Positions 1 to 7,076 of a stretch of DNA of 12,519 nucleotides are shown here, one piece after another. A model generated the notes under the pieces. The model saw only the letters and a list, made by a program, of their open reading frames with translations. It had not been told where the DNA came from and ran no database searches. This DNA is from an uncultured Clostridiaceae bacterium (GTDB lineage Bacteria; Bacillota; Clostridia; TANB77; CAG-508). The stretch's first letter is position 1. Each line of letters begins with the position of its first letter. The position numbers and the translations under genes are program-made. The stretch spans positions 1 to 12,519 of the forward strand of contig CATXTS010000050.1 in NCBI GenBank assembly GCA_958402495.1. The letters are read 5' to 3'.

Positions 1-283
1 GTTTACCACCAATTTTTACTAATAAACTTTCATCTGATTGATTAGAAGTATTGTGTTGGATAACGGTATTATACAATTGTCTTACCATGGTTCCTTTAAT
101 ATTATCTCCTAAATATGATGTAAATTTAGAATTGAAAGCAATTGCCTCCTGTGATTCAATAGCTTTTGCAGCATCTTGTGATGGGTTAGATGCCATATTA
201 AATACTGCCATACCTAAACCAATAATTAAAATTGCTAATATGATTGCTCCTGCGATAATTAACGCTTTTGATGCATTCTCCAT
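1..283 (-). CDS. Pilin-like membrane protein P4 (MENASKA family), 3' end outside window
   Basis: This is the N-terminal 94 codons of a small membrane protein that continues past the left edge. It starts at ATG 281-283, preceded at good spacing by AAAGGAGG. The protein opens with MENASKALIIAGA, followed by a single hydrophobic segment to about residue 29. A soluble part then carries FNSKF..Y and a G-x-M-V-x-x-L-Y-N...N motif (about residues 48-78). Both parts recur in the two pilin-like genes at 2051-1419 and 1397-885, so the three are paralogues. A short charged start plus one N-terminal helix, downstream of a TadA/TadBC pair, is the architecture of type IVc pilins. The substrate role is inferred from that context. 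There is no canonical G|xxxxE prepilin cleavage site, so processing is unclear. A hairpin (317-349) lies just upstream. Confidence 0.8.
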   Translation of the reverse strand, partial: MENASKALIIAGAIILAILIIGLGMAVFNMASNPSQDAAKAIESQEAIAFNSKFTSYLGDNIKGTMVRQLYNTVIQHNTSNQSDESLLVKIGGK

Positions 284-316
284 AATAAATTTCCTCCTTT
301 AAAATTATATATTTTG

Positions 317-349
317 AACATGAAAGGAATTTCCTCTTTCGTTCATGTT
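317..349 (-). promoter_or_regulatory. Intercistronic hairpin upstream of pilin-like gene P4
   Basis: An inverted repeat pairs AACATGAA (317-324) with TTCATGTT (342-349), with a further short AGGA/TCCT pairing inside. It fills the gap between the stop of the 781-353 gene and the ribosome binding site of P4. No U-tract follows on the minus strand, so it does not look like a standard terminator. An mRNA-processing or 3'-end-stabilising element is more likely (inference). Confidence 0.45.
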
Positions 350-352
350 TAA

Positions 353-781
353 CTATATTTGATTGAATCGTAAATAGGCAATACGTTTTGTTTTGGTATG
401 ATAACTTTTATCTATACATTGAAATTGCATATTCCCATAATTTTTTATAAATTGTTCAATGCCTGCTTTTTGTATATTTTCCATAGAGAACAATTTATCC
501 GATTCTAAAAATTGAATATCGATTTTTATAGAATTTTCTTGATTTTCTATATAAAATCCTTTATCATTTTTGTCTACTTGGTTTTTCTCATTTTGATCTA
601 TTGCTTTATTCATTAAAGTTAATAAACTAGAACCTAAAATAGGATTTATCGTATAGGTCTCTAATTCACGATTTAGTTCTTCTGCCCTTAATGCCATCTT
701 TCGGTAGTTCCAATAAGTAAAAGTAATGATGACTACCACAGTAACAATGACGGCTATTAAAATAAAAAATGGTTTTTTCAT
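353..781 (-). CDS. Pilin-like membrane protein P3, diverged member lacking the MENASKA start
   Basis: This encodes a 142-residue protein with one strong N-terminal transmembrane helix (about residues 5-24) after a MKKP start, then a soluble domain. Start is ATG 779-781 with GAGGAAG about 9 bases upstream. I recognise no named family, but the soluble part aligns by eye with neighbouring P1 (2051-1419). Both have a G-S-x-(I/L)-L-x-L-x-N-K segment ending in N (here residues 50-64) and a C-terminal F-x-C...TKxxRI...F block (residues 120-139, cysteine 122). It is therefore a paralogue of the pilin-like family with a replaced N terminus. It may be a minor pilin or an accessory membrane protein of the filament (inference). 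A good sigma-A-like promoter sits directly upstream (799-827), so it may be expressed partly independently of the main operon. Confidence 0.8.
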   Translation of the reverse strand: MKKPFFILIAVIVTVVVIITFTYWNYRKMALRAEELNRELETYTINPILGSSLLTLMNKAIDQNEKNQVDKNDKGFYIENQENSIKIDIQFLESDKLFSMENIQKAGIEQFIKNYGNMQFQCIDKSYHTKTKRIAYLRFNQI

Positions 782-798
782 ATTTTGACTTCCTCTTC

Positions 799-827
799 AT
801 TATAGCATTCTTTTAGCAATTATGCAA
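799..827 (-). promoter_or_regulatory. Putative sigma-A promoter for gene P3
   Basis: On the minus strand there is TTGCAT (822-827), a 17-base spacer, and a perfect TATAAT (799-804). The predicted start point would fall in or next to the ribosome binding site of the 781-353 gene, giving a very short leader. That is the main argument against it. Confidence 0.4.
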
Positions 828-884
828 ATAGTATTTTCTGTATTTTTGACATTTTTTTACTCTATTCTACTTTATTAGTATTCT

Positions 885-1397
885 TTATTTTACTTCTGTA
901 AACATGACATACATCACTCTTTGTGAAAACTCACTAGTTTTAATCTGTGAACATATAAACTCTTTTGGTTTCGTTAATTTGCCTTCTTCATCTGCCACTA
1001 AACTATTTTCCGCTAAGAAAGCATTATACACGTCTTCTTCTTGTTTCTCAAAATTAGCATATACCTTAGAGCCAACCTTCACATAGACTTGAACATAATT
1101 GCTATGGTCTTTATAACCTGGCTCCTCTTGTAAATCATATTTGATATTGTTTTGTTTAGCAAGATTAGCTACTGTTACAATATCGTGACTAGAAACCATA
1201 ATTTGCTTTCCATCTACATATCCATAATATTTATAAAACTGATTGTTAAACTGTGCTAATTGTCTTTCTTCCATCTTTTGAGCCGTATCTTGGCTAAAAT
1301 CCGAAAAGGTTCGAAAGATAGCTACACCAACAGATAAAACCATAACACCGACGATAATACTTGCCGCTATAATTAGTGCTTTTGATGCATTCTCCAT
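885..1397 (-). CDS. Pilin-like membrane protein P2 (MENASKA family)
   Basis: A 170-residue protein starting at ATG 1395-1397 with a GGAAAGG-type ribosome binding site. It begins MENASKALIIAAS and has one transmembrane helix over about residues 8-29. A soluble domain follows, with FNNQF at 50-54, then S-x-D-I-V-T-V-A-N...N (about 70-84), and a C-terminal FIC (147-149) with a short predicted beta segment MYVMFTEV. The same landmarks occur in P1 at nearly the same positions (FN at 50-51 in both). It lies 21 bases after P1, so the two are surely co-transcribed. By position behind TadA/TadBC it is the likely filament subunit or a minor pilin (inference). A typical prepilin site (glycine at -1, glutamate at +5) is not visible. 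Confidence 0.85.
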   Translation of the reverse strand: MENASKALIIAASIIVGVMVLSVGVAIFRTFSDFSQDTAQKMEERQLAQFNNQFYKYYGYVDGKQIMVSSHDIVTVANLAKQNNIKYDLQEEPGYKDHSNYVQVYVKVGSKVYANFEKQEEDVYNAFLAENSLVADEEGKLTKPKEFICSQIKTSEFSQRVMYVMFTEVK

Positions 1398-1418
1398 CTT
1401 TCATCCTTTCCTTCCTTT

Positions 1419-2051
1419 TTAATTTGTTTCAAATGCTATATTGATAATTCTGCCTGTTTTAGAATCATAATCTATTTTCGTACATTTAAAAATTTTACCT
1501 TTAATTTCTACTTGTTCTGCTTTTCTTTGTGTATATTTGGTAATATAATTTTCTATCTCTGCCTGTTTAGATTGTGAAATGTCTTTATCCGCATACCATT
1601 GTAATCTTTCATTGGTACGCATATTAGCCAAATCCCTTACTTTTTTTCCAGAATAGGTATAGTTACCAAATGAAGTAATATCATTATCCAATGTTGTTAT
1701 CATCTCTTTGACTTGCTCTGAAGTATAGGTTGTATTTTTTTCAAAACCACTTATCGCTGTTTTGAAAGTTACTGACATTTTCATCTCCTGATATCCTTTT
1801 TTATCAGATTCACGTAAATTGTAGTCAACTACTTTATTGGCTAAAGATAAAATGTCACTACCATAAATATTATCTCTATCATATACCTCGAATTGTTTAT
1901 TAAACTCTACTGCCTGTTCCTCCTCGGTAAGCCCTGCTTGTGTTCCCTGCAATCCCCTTAGATTATTAAAGAAAACGACTAAAAGAGAGATGATTAGAAC
2001 AGCAACGACAATACCACCTGCAATTATTAAAGCCTTTGATGCATTTTCCAT
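1419..2051 (-). CDS. Pilin-like membrane protein P1 (MENASKA family)
   Basis: A 210-residue protein, the longest complete family member and the first after the assembly genes. Start is ATG 2049-2051 behind a strong AAAGGAGG six bases away. It opens MENASKALIIAGG, has a transmembrane helix at about residues 9-29, then an acidic linker and FNKQF (50-54). Next come G-S-D-I-L-S-L-A-N-K (64-73) and a C-terminal F-K-C...KTGRIINIAF block (188-207, cysteine 190). The middle (about 85-180) is longer than in its paralogues and rich in lysine, threonine and tyrosine. The strong ribosome binding site and the hairpin in front (2076-2100) fit a highly expressed structural subunit. That is inference; no pilin family could be assigned from sequence alone. 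Confidence 0.85.
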   Translation of the reverse strand: MENASKALIIAGGIVVAVLIISLLVVFFNNLRGLQGTQAGLTEEEQAVEFNKQFEVYDRDNIYGSDILSLANKVVDYNLRESDKKGYQEMKMSVTFKTAISGFEKNTTYTSEQVKEMITTLDNDITSFGNYTYSGKKVRDLANMRTNERLQWYADKDISQSKQAEIENYITKYTQRKAEQVEIKGKIFKCTKIDYDSKTGRIINIAFETN

Positions 2052-2075
2052 AGGTTCCTCCTTTGTGAGCTATAC

Positions 2076-2100
2076 TGCCAAAAGGAATATCCTTTTGGCA
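2076..2100 (-). promoter_or_regulatory. Perfect 11-bp intercistronic hairpin before pilin gene P1
   Basis: TGCCAAAAGGA (2076-2086) and TCCTTTTGGCA (2090-2100) form a perfect 11-bp stem with a 3-base loop, between the stop of tadBC and the ribosome binding site of P1. The next minus-strand bases are GTATAGC, with no U-tract, so it is not a classical terminator. It could stop exonucleases, partly attenuate, or mark a processing site that lets pilin mRNA accumulate separately from the machine genes. Confidence 0.6.
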
Positions 2101-2111
2101 ATTTACATTTT

Positions 2112-4193
2112 CTACAATGTTGTAGACATAGAATTCATAGATGTTGTCATACTCGTTAATCCAATAAATACCAATGGTATAATTAGATAACCTACAAACA
2201 ATAAAATCATAGGTGTAAAACCAATTGCCTTTCCTATCATACCTTTTTTAGAAATTAAACGTTCATTAGACTCTTTTCTTTTTGCTTGATAATAGTCTCT
2301 TTCTGTATCCAACTCGTCAAAAGCATCTACAATTGGAATTTTTTCTACAGCTGCTTGCATACTTTCTATCATACGTATAAATGGTTGATAAGTAACATCT
2401 TCTTTCATAGCCTCTAAAGCTTCCCAAGCTCCACTTTCATAGTTGTTTACACACTTAGTAATGGGGTCTTTAAAGATATTAGAATACCTTTCTAGCCACT
2501 CTAAAATAATTTCTACATTCACTCTTTCTATACGCATTAACATTAAGATAATGGTTTGGAATTGCATTACCTCATCTTCCATTTCCAATTGTCTCATCTT
2601 GATTTGGAATTTTAATAACCAGATTGGTGCCATATAGGCCATCATTGCTAGTACCATAGCCCCTAATACTTCTAGCCAACCTAAATATTCACTCTTAATC
2701 GTAGCAATCTTCTCTAAAATTCTATTTGCTGCAGTTTCTCTTTCTTTGTCAGTACTGTCAATATAATCATCATTTACCAATCCTCTTTGCATAACACGAA
2801 CAATATCTTTTTGCTCTACATCTTTATCATCTTTAAACCTCTTAATATATTGATTATCTGACTCGGTTACTTGCATGGCCTTCTTTTTATCTTTAGCCGA
2901 CATTTCTCCAATAATATTATAGGTCTGTGTCGGATCTGTATAGACATTATTGATAGCAATCGTGTGTAACTGATTAAATAGAAATACAGAAATAATAAAG
3001 GTAGCTACACATAATACTATTCTATTGATATAAATCCACTCAATTTTATCTTTACTAGCTGCTTCTTTCATAACAGTCTTTACTTTTCTGCTTTCCTTGG
3101 TTCCATCTTTTGGAATAAATAAGTCCACAAACTTTTTAATTGGTTTGATACGATATAGTTTTTCTTGCCAAGGATTTTCTGTGTTTTTTGTATTCTTAGC
3201 TGTTGAACCATTATCTTTTAATTTTCTAGTTAATATATAACAGATAAAAGTCGTTACTAATATTAGAATTTGTACTAGCATACCGCCTTTTCCATTATAA
3301 AAACTCTCTACAAAGCTAAATTGCGAAATAGCCCAATTCTTAATTGGTTCTAAGCATAGCATAGGGACAATCGCAATAACCGATAAACTTTGAAATACAT
3401 AATCTAATTTATCTCTTTTTAAAATTTCAAGTTGCATTTCTTGTGTAATATTATTTAAGTTTTTTAAATATAAAGAGGCACCATCTATCTTTCTATCACC
3501 AAACTCTTTGGTTAAATAAGATACGCCTGCAAATTCTTTTAAATAGCTGTTAGGTGCTACGTCATAATATTTTTCTAGTTCTGATTCTGGGTCATCTGAT
3601 ATTAAAACTTCATAAATTTTTTCTGCTTGTCTTGCCATTTCTGGGTTGTCGTCATCTTGTGCTGTTTGATAAATAGCTTCTTCTACCATATTAAATTCAT
3701 GGTAAGCATGTCGAATTTCAGAGAAGAAATTAATTTGTTGCTTTAACAAATTATTATCAATCTTATCTACTCTTCCATCAATAAAAGTGTCTAATAAAAA
3801 CAATTCAAAGATTAATAAGATGCTCATTAATAAAAGATTACTGCTAGTTAATGCTACAATGCCAATGGTAATGGGAATAATAAGCATAAGCGCTCTAGAT
3901 AAAATTTTAGAAGCTTGTAATCTAGTTAAATACTCATCGTCTATATTGACAATTTCTAGTCTTCTTCTCAGTTTTAATAAATATCGTTTAATAAAAGGTG
4001 TTTTTAAATAAATGACATATAACTTTTGAAATACGATTTCTGTGGAAAAAGTAGAAGATTTTGTTCCTTGTTGTAATTGCTCAATATATTTTCTTTCTTT
4101 ATTGTTTTTTCTTAAAACAAGATACCCGATAATAATGGCAACTAGTAAAATACCACAGCCCATCATTAAGTACATAAGCATTTGGTTTGTCAT
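2112..4193 (-). CDS. Fused TadB/TadC-like pilus inner-membrane platform protein
   Basis: A 693-residue polytopic membrane protein. It starts at ATG 4191-4193, with AAAGGAGGTGG upstream. The C-terminal third is a recognisable type II secretion F-like (T2SSF) domain: a helical cytoplasmic part (about 540-650), then a closing hydrophobic helix (about 658-681) preceded by RLISKKGMIGKAIGF. The N-terminal half repeats the plan: an initial helix at 6-27, a pair at 99-136, a helical domain of about 145-260 containing an FFSEIRHAYHEF segment, then helices at 268-283 and 304-321. More helices lie at 388-406 and 507-529. Canonical TadB and TadC are separate proteins of about 300 residues each, so the length and two-fold plan suggest a fusion. 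The role would be the platform on which the ATPase acts during filament assembly. It starts 27 bases after the ATPase gene in the same operon. Confidence 0.8.
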   Translation of the reverse strand: MTNQMLMYLMMGCGILLVAIIIGYLVLRKNNKERKYIEQLQQGTKSSTFSTEIVFQKLYVIYLKTPFIKRYLLKLRRRLEIVNIDDEYLTRLQASKILSRALMLIIPITIGIVALTSSNLLLMSILLIFELFLLDTFIDGRVDKIDNNLLKQQINFFSEIRHAYHEFNMVEEAIYQTAQDDDNPEMARQAEKIYEVLISDDPESELEKYYDVAPNSYLKEFAGVSYLTKEFGDRKIDGASLYLKNLNNITQEMQLEILKRDKLDYVFQSLSVIAIVPMLCLEPIKNWAISQFSFVESFYNGKGGMLVQILILVTTFICYILTRKLKDNGSTAKNTKNTENPWQEKLYRIKPIKKFVDLFIPKDGTKESRKVKTVMKEAASKDKIEWIYINRIVLCVATFIISVFLFNQLHTIAINNVYTDPTQTYNIIGEMSAKDKKKAMQVTESDNQYIKRFKDDKDVEQKDIVRVMQRGLVNDDYIDSTDKERETAANRILEKIATIKSEYLGWLEVLGAMVLAMMAYMAPIWLLKFQIKMRQLEMEDEVMQFQTIILMLMRIERVNVEIILEWLERYSNIFKDPITKCVNNYESGAWEALEAMKEDVTYQPFIRMIESMQAAVEKIPIVDAFDELDTERDYYQAKRKESNERLISKKGMIGKAIGFTPMILLFVGYLIIPLVFIGLTSMTTSMNSMSTTL

Positions 4194-4220
4194 GTTATTT
4201 TAGCCACCTCCTTTTCTTGT

Positions 4221-5072
4221 TTATACTTGTTTTGGTTTTCTACCACGTTTTTTGGGTGCTGCTGTTTCTACTGCTTCTTTTTTCTTAGCCTTCTCTTCTT
4301 CTGTTTCTTCATATCTTGCTATTTTTCTGCCCCAATTTCTTTCTACGAATTTTTGGAACTCCTCTGCATCTGTATCATCCATATTAATAATCATTTCTCT
4401 CATATTCTTATCAGAAATAGGATTGGTTAACACATATTCTCCATCATGATATTCTAAAACATTTTGGTATTTGTATAATTCTCTATTGGTAGATTTAGAG
4501 AAATAATAAGTTGCATTGTCAATAAATTTATCCATCTTTCCTTCCATAGTTTTTTCTTTTCTATGGTCAAAGGTGTATTCATTTTTTTGTTCTACTGGTA
4601 TACATTCGGTTACTCTTTCTATGTATCTTCTTCCTCTAAAGTCTTTGACTAAGTGAATATCAAAGTTTAAAACTTGTACAACTTGTTCTTCTGCTGTTCT
4701 TTCATCTTTAAATACACCAGCTCTTAACATAGAGTTACGTAGTGCGGTTACTAAGTCTGGAAAAGTCTTAGCATGGTGCGTAAATAAAGTAAATTTAGAA
4801 GCAACCTGCGCAGATTGAATCATCCAAGAAGCTACAGGGTCTGTTGCAACCTCACCGATGATATTAACCGAACCATCGGTCTTTTTCTGAACGTCCAAAC
4901 ATTGTTGTCCAGATACGGTTTCTGTCTCACGCATAGATAAAATATTTCTGGTTGGATAAATTTTCCTTAAGTGAAGCTCGAATGCGGTCTCTGTAATACG
5001 CAAGTTCATGGTTTCATAAATATTTTCAATCATAGCCATTAACATGGTAGTTTTTCCGGCAACCTTGTTCAC
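4221..5072 (-). CDS. TadA-like secretion ATPase, C-terminal part after frameshift
   Basis: This frame holds the rest of the ATPase broken at about 5061. The nominal start is an in-frame GTG (5070-5072) with no ribosome binding site, so it is not a real start. Meaningful sequence begins at AGKTTM, the second half of Walker A. It contains features of the VirB11/GspE-type secretion ATPase core: an arginine-containing RNILSMRETETVSGQ strand region, a Walker B-like NIIGEV with the usual glutamate (residue 74 of this frame, about 451 in the repaired protein), and a His-box-like THHAKT (98-103). The tail is basic (KKRGRKPK). Joined to the upstream frame it gives about 660 residues. ATP hydrolysis by this enzyme would power pilin assembly through TadBC. 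Confidence 0.8.
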   Translation of the reverse strand: MNKVAGKTTMLMAMIENIYETMNLRITETAFELHLRKIYPTRNILSMRETETVSGQQCLDVQKKTDGSVNIIGEVATDPVASWMIQSAQVASKFTLFTHHAKTFPDLVTALRNSMLRAGVFKDERTAEEQVVQVLNFDIHLVKDFRGRRYIERVTECIPVEQKNEYTFDHRKEKTMEGKMDKFIDNATYYFSKSTNRELYKYQNVLEYHDGEYVLTNPISDKNMREMIINMDDTDAEEFQKFVERNWGRKIARYEETEEEKAKKKEAVETAAPKKRGRKPKQV

Positions 5073-6204
5073 CAGTTAGAGAAATAATTCTAGCACCTTT
5101 TACTAAGTATTTTAAAAGGTCGATGGCTTCTTCTTTTCCAGGTAAAGGAACAATTTGTTCTAGTGTCGCACGCTTTACGTCAAATTTTCTAACAAAGAAT
5201 GCCCATGTTTCAGACATACTTGGTCTTACTACAACAACACGAGAACCATCTTTCATTTCATTAATTTTATAACCATTGGTATCAGATAATTGTCCTGGAT
5301 TATTGTATTTATAAATATTCTGACAAACTCTTTTTAGTTCTGCTTCTGTTCCAAAGGAAAGAAATGCTAAACGAATAGATTTACCTTGGAACATTATCCA
5401 AATACTATCACAAGCACGTGGTACTTTATGTTCTACAATTTGTCCTAAATAATCACTATCGGTTTGCGCTACTTGGCTTAAGAAACTCTCTGGTAAACCG
5501 GATACACCTCCTGAAATACCATCGATGTTCATATCTCTAATTTCATCAATACTACTATATCCTTTGTAGTGTTGATAAATTCTTTGCACAACCACATTTA
5601 ATTTATCTTGGAAGGAAAGAACAAAGTTTTCTTTTTCAAAAATATCATTAATTTCTTCTTCTGTAATCACATAAGAAGGTTTACTCTCTCCTGATACATA
5701 TTTTAGTCTAGCTAAATCATATTTTTTAATGACTTCTGTTAAAGCTTCATATCCAAATTCATTTTTATACATATAGATAATAATATCAAATTTATCTTGA
5801 CAAGTTAATAAAGAAGGAATATCAAAAGGAATTGCTTTAGATACGTTAATCTCTGTTACCCCATATTCTTTAGCAAGCATGTCGTAAATTAATTCTTTAA
5901 CATACTTTTTATCATTCACATCTCCATAGGTACAACCTTTTAAAGCTTTCTTTAATTCGTATTTCTTATTCTTTCTTCTTTTTAATTCTTCTTCTGATAA
6001 ACCAATATCATATAAGTTTATCTTGGTAATTTCATCTAGCCTTTTCTTTACGAATGCAGTCATCATTTCTAAGGTATAGGTTTTATCATCTACCTTTACC
6101 TGCTCTTCTACCTTTTGGTCTTGTTTTTTCTTTAAGTTACGAGCAATTAAGATTCCTGCAACAACTAACACAACTATAATTAATAGTAGATTGACTATGT
6201 TCAT
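5026..6204 (-). CDS. TadA-like secretion ATPase, N-terminal part, frameshifted at Walker A
   Basis: This is the first part of a TadA/VirB11-like secretion ATPase, from ATG 6202-6204 with AGAAAGGAG upstream. Residues 4-22 form a hydrophobic helix followed by KKK, so the protein is predicted to be membrane-anchored, which is unusual for TadA. Residues about 40-230 are a lysine-rich, mostly helical region I do not recognise. From about 235 the family's N-terminal domain appears (IWIMFQGKSIRLAF, RVVVVRPSM, ATLEQIVPLPGKEEA). At TGEQG (377-381) the frame goes wrong: the next codons read CRKNYHVNGYD and stop. Deleting one T of the GGTTGCC sequence (plus-strand AA at 5061-5062) restores GEQGAGKTT and joins the following frame. 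The gene lies between the second CpaE-like gene and tadBC in the operon. Confidence 0.82.
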   Translation of the reverse strand: MNIVNLLLIIVVLVVAGILIARNLKKKQDQKVEEQVKVDDKTYTLEMMTAFVKKRLDEITKINLYDIGLSEEELKRRKNKKYELKKALKGCTYGDVNDKKYVKELIYDMLAKEYGVTEINVSKAIPFDIPSLLTCQDKFDIIIYMYKNEFGYEALTEVIKKYDLARLKYVSGESKPSYVITEEEINDIFEKENFVLSFQDKLNVVVQRIYQHYKGYSSIDEIRDMNIDGISGGVSGLPESFLSQVAQTDSDYLGQIVEHKVPRACDSIWIMFQGKSIRLAFLSFGTEAELKRVCQNIYKYNNPGQLSDTNGYKINEMKDGSRVVVVRPSMSETWAFFVRKFDVKRATLEQIVPLPGKEEAIDLLKYLVKGARIISLTGEQGCRKNYHVNGYD

Positions 6205-6230
6205 TGTATAAAGGCTCCTTTCTATAGGAT

Positions 6231-7073
6231 TTACATTTTCATCTGTAATTCTTGTAATTTATAAATTAATGTTTTTGCCATTCTGCCCACCTCTTGGACG
6301 AAAACAGCATTTCTATCATCTGGTTCTACTCTTCTTAGTCTAACAAAAAAATCAGCTACTTTTCCTTCTGCGCAACTTTCAAAAAACAAAGTATTGTATG
6401 GTACTGCTAAGACACTTTTCTTTTCTCTTAGATAACGTGAAATATTTTTTATATTATATTTAGAGAATTTATCATAACGACCAACATTGACTAAAATATT
6501 GTTTTTCTTAAAGAAGGCATTTTCTTCTCTTAAAGTGATTAAATGATTTAATGCTTTCATTTTTTGTGTTAGATTCACTACAATAACATCGGCTAACTCT
6601 AAAATTTTATTTACTTCTTCTTTTGGCATTTTCTTAGATAAATCTACAAATATTAAATCATAGTTATGATTAGCCACTTGTATAATATCTGGATAGAATT
6701 TACAGATTTCTTGGTATTCCTCATAATCTTCTGTTTTAGGAGATAGTAGCACATCTAATCTATCTTTGAACACAATTCTTGTATAGTTAGAAACAATTGT
6801 CGTAGATGTCTTATTGCTGTTAATAATCTTAATTAAACCTTCTATACCAGATTCAAAAACCACTTTTTCATCATTTTGAGTTAAACTCTTCACTAAGTTT
6901 TCTGTTTTTTCTATATCCCAATAAGCATCTTCTACAGTGGTATCCTTAAAGTTTGTACTTACATTTAAGATTCTGTAATTATGTTCTATGGCCATATAGG
7001 TAGAAAGTGCTACCATGGACATCGACTGACCAGTTTCTTTTTCTTCATTACTCCAAAAGGCAATTATAGACAT
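6231..7073 (-). CDS. CpaE-like ParA-family protein with lost Walker A lysine (second copy)
   Basis: A 280-residue protein starting at ATG 7071-7073, only 3 bases after the previous stop and with AGAGGAG inside the preceding gene. The fold pattern is that of the MinD/ParA/CpaE P-loop group. An opening beta strand IIAFWS is followed by a loop where the deviant Walker A should be. Here the GK(S/T) core reads GQS (residues 15-17), so the catalytic lysine is missing. A ParA-like hydrophobic Walker B strand, DLIFVDLS (139-146), is followed by ADVIVVNLTQ (161-170), a typical CpaE pattern. In Tad loci CpaE/TadZ helps position or regulate the pilus machine. This copy probably cannot hydrolyse ATP normally and may act as a scaffold (inference). 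Confidence 0.72.
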   Translation of the reverse strand: MSIIAFWSNEEKETGQSMSMVALSTYMAIEHNYRILNVSTNFKDTTVEDAYWDIEKTENLVKSLTQNDEKVVFESGIEGLIKIINSNKTSTTIVSNYTRIVFKDRLDVLLSPKTEDYEEYQEICKFYPDIIQVANHNYDLIFVDLSKKMPKEEVNKILELADVIVVNLTQKMKALNHLITLREENAFFKKNNILVNVGRYDKFSKYNIKNISRYLREKKSVLAVPYNTLFFESCAEGKVADFFVRLRRVEPDDRNAVFVQEVGRMAKTLIYKLQELQMKM

Positions 7074-7076
7074 GTT

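Noticed and set aside
304..309. TATAAT on the minus strand just before the P4 pilin gene
   Set aside because: No -35 at suitable spacing, and it would leave almost no leader before the ribosome binding site.
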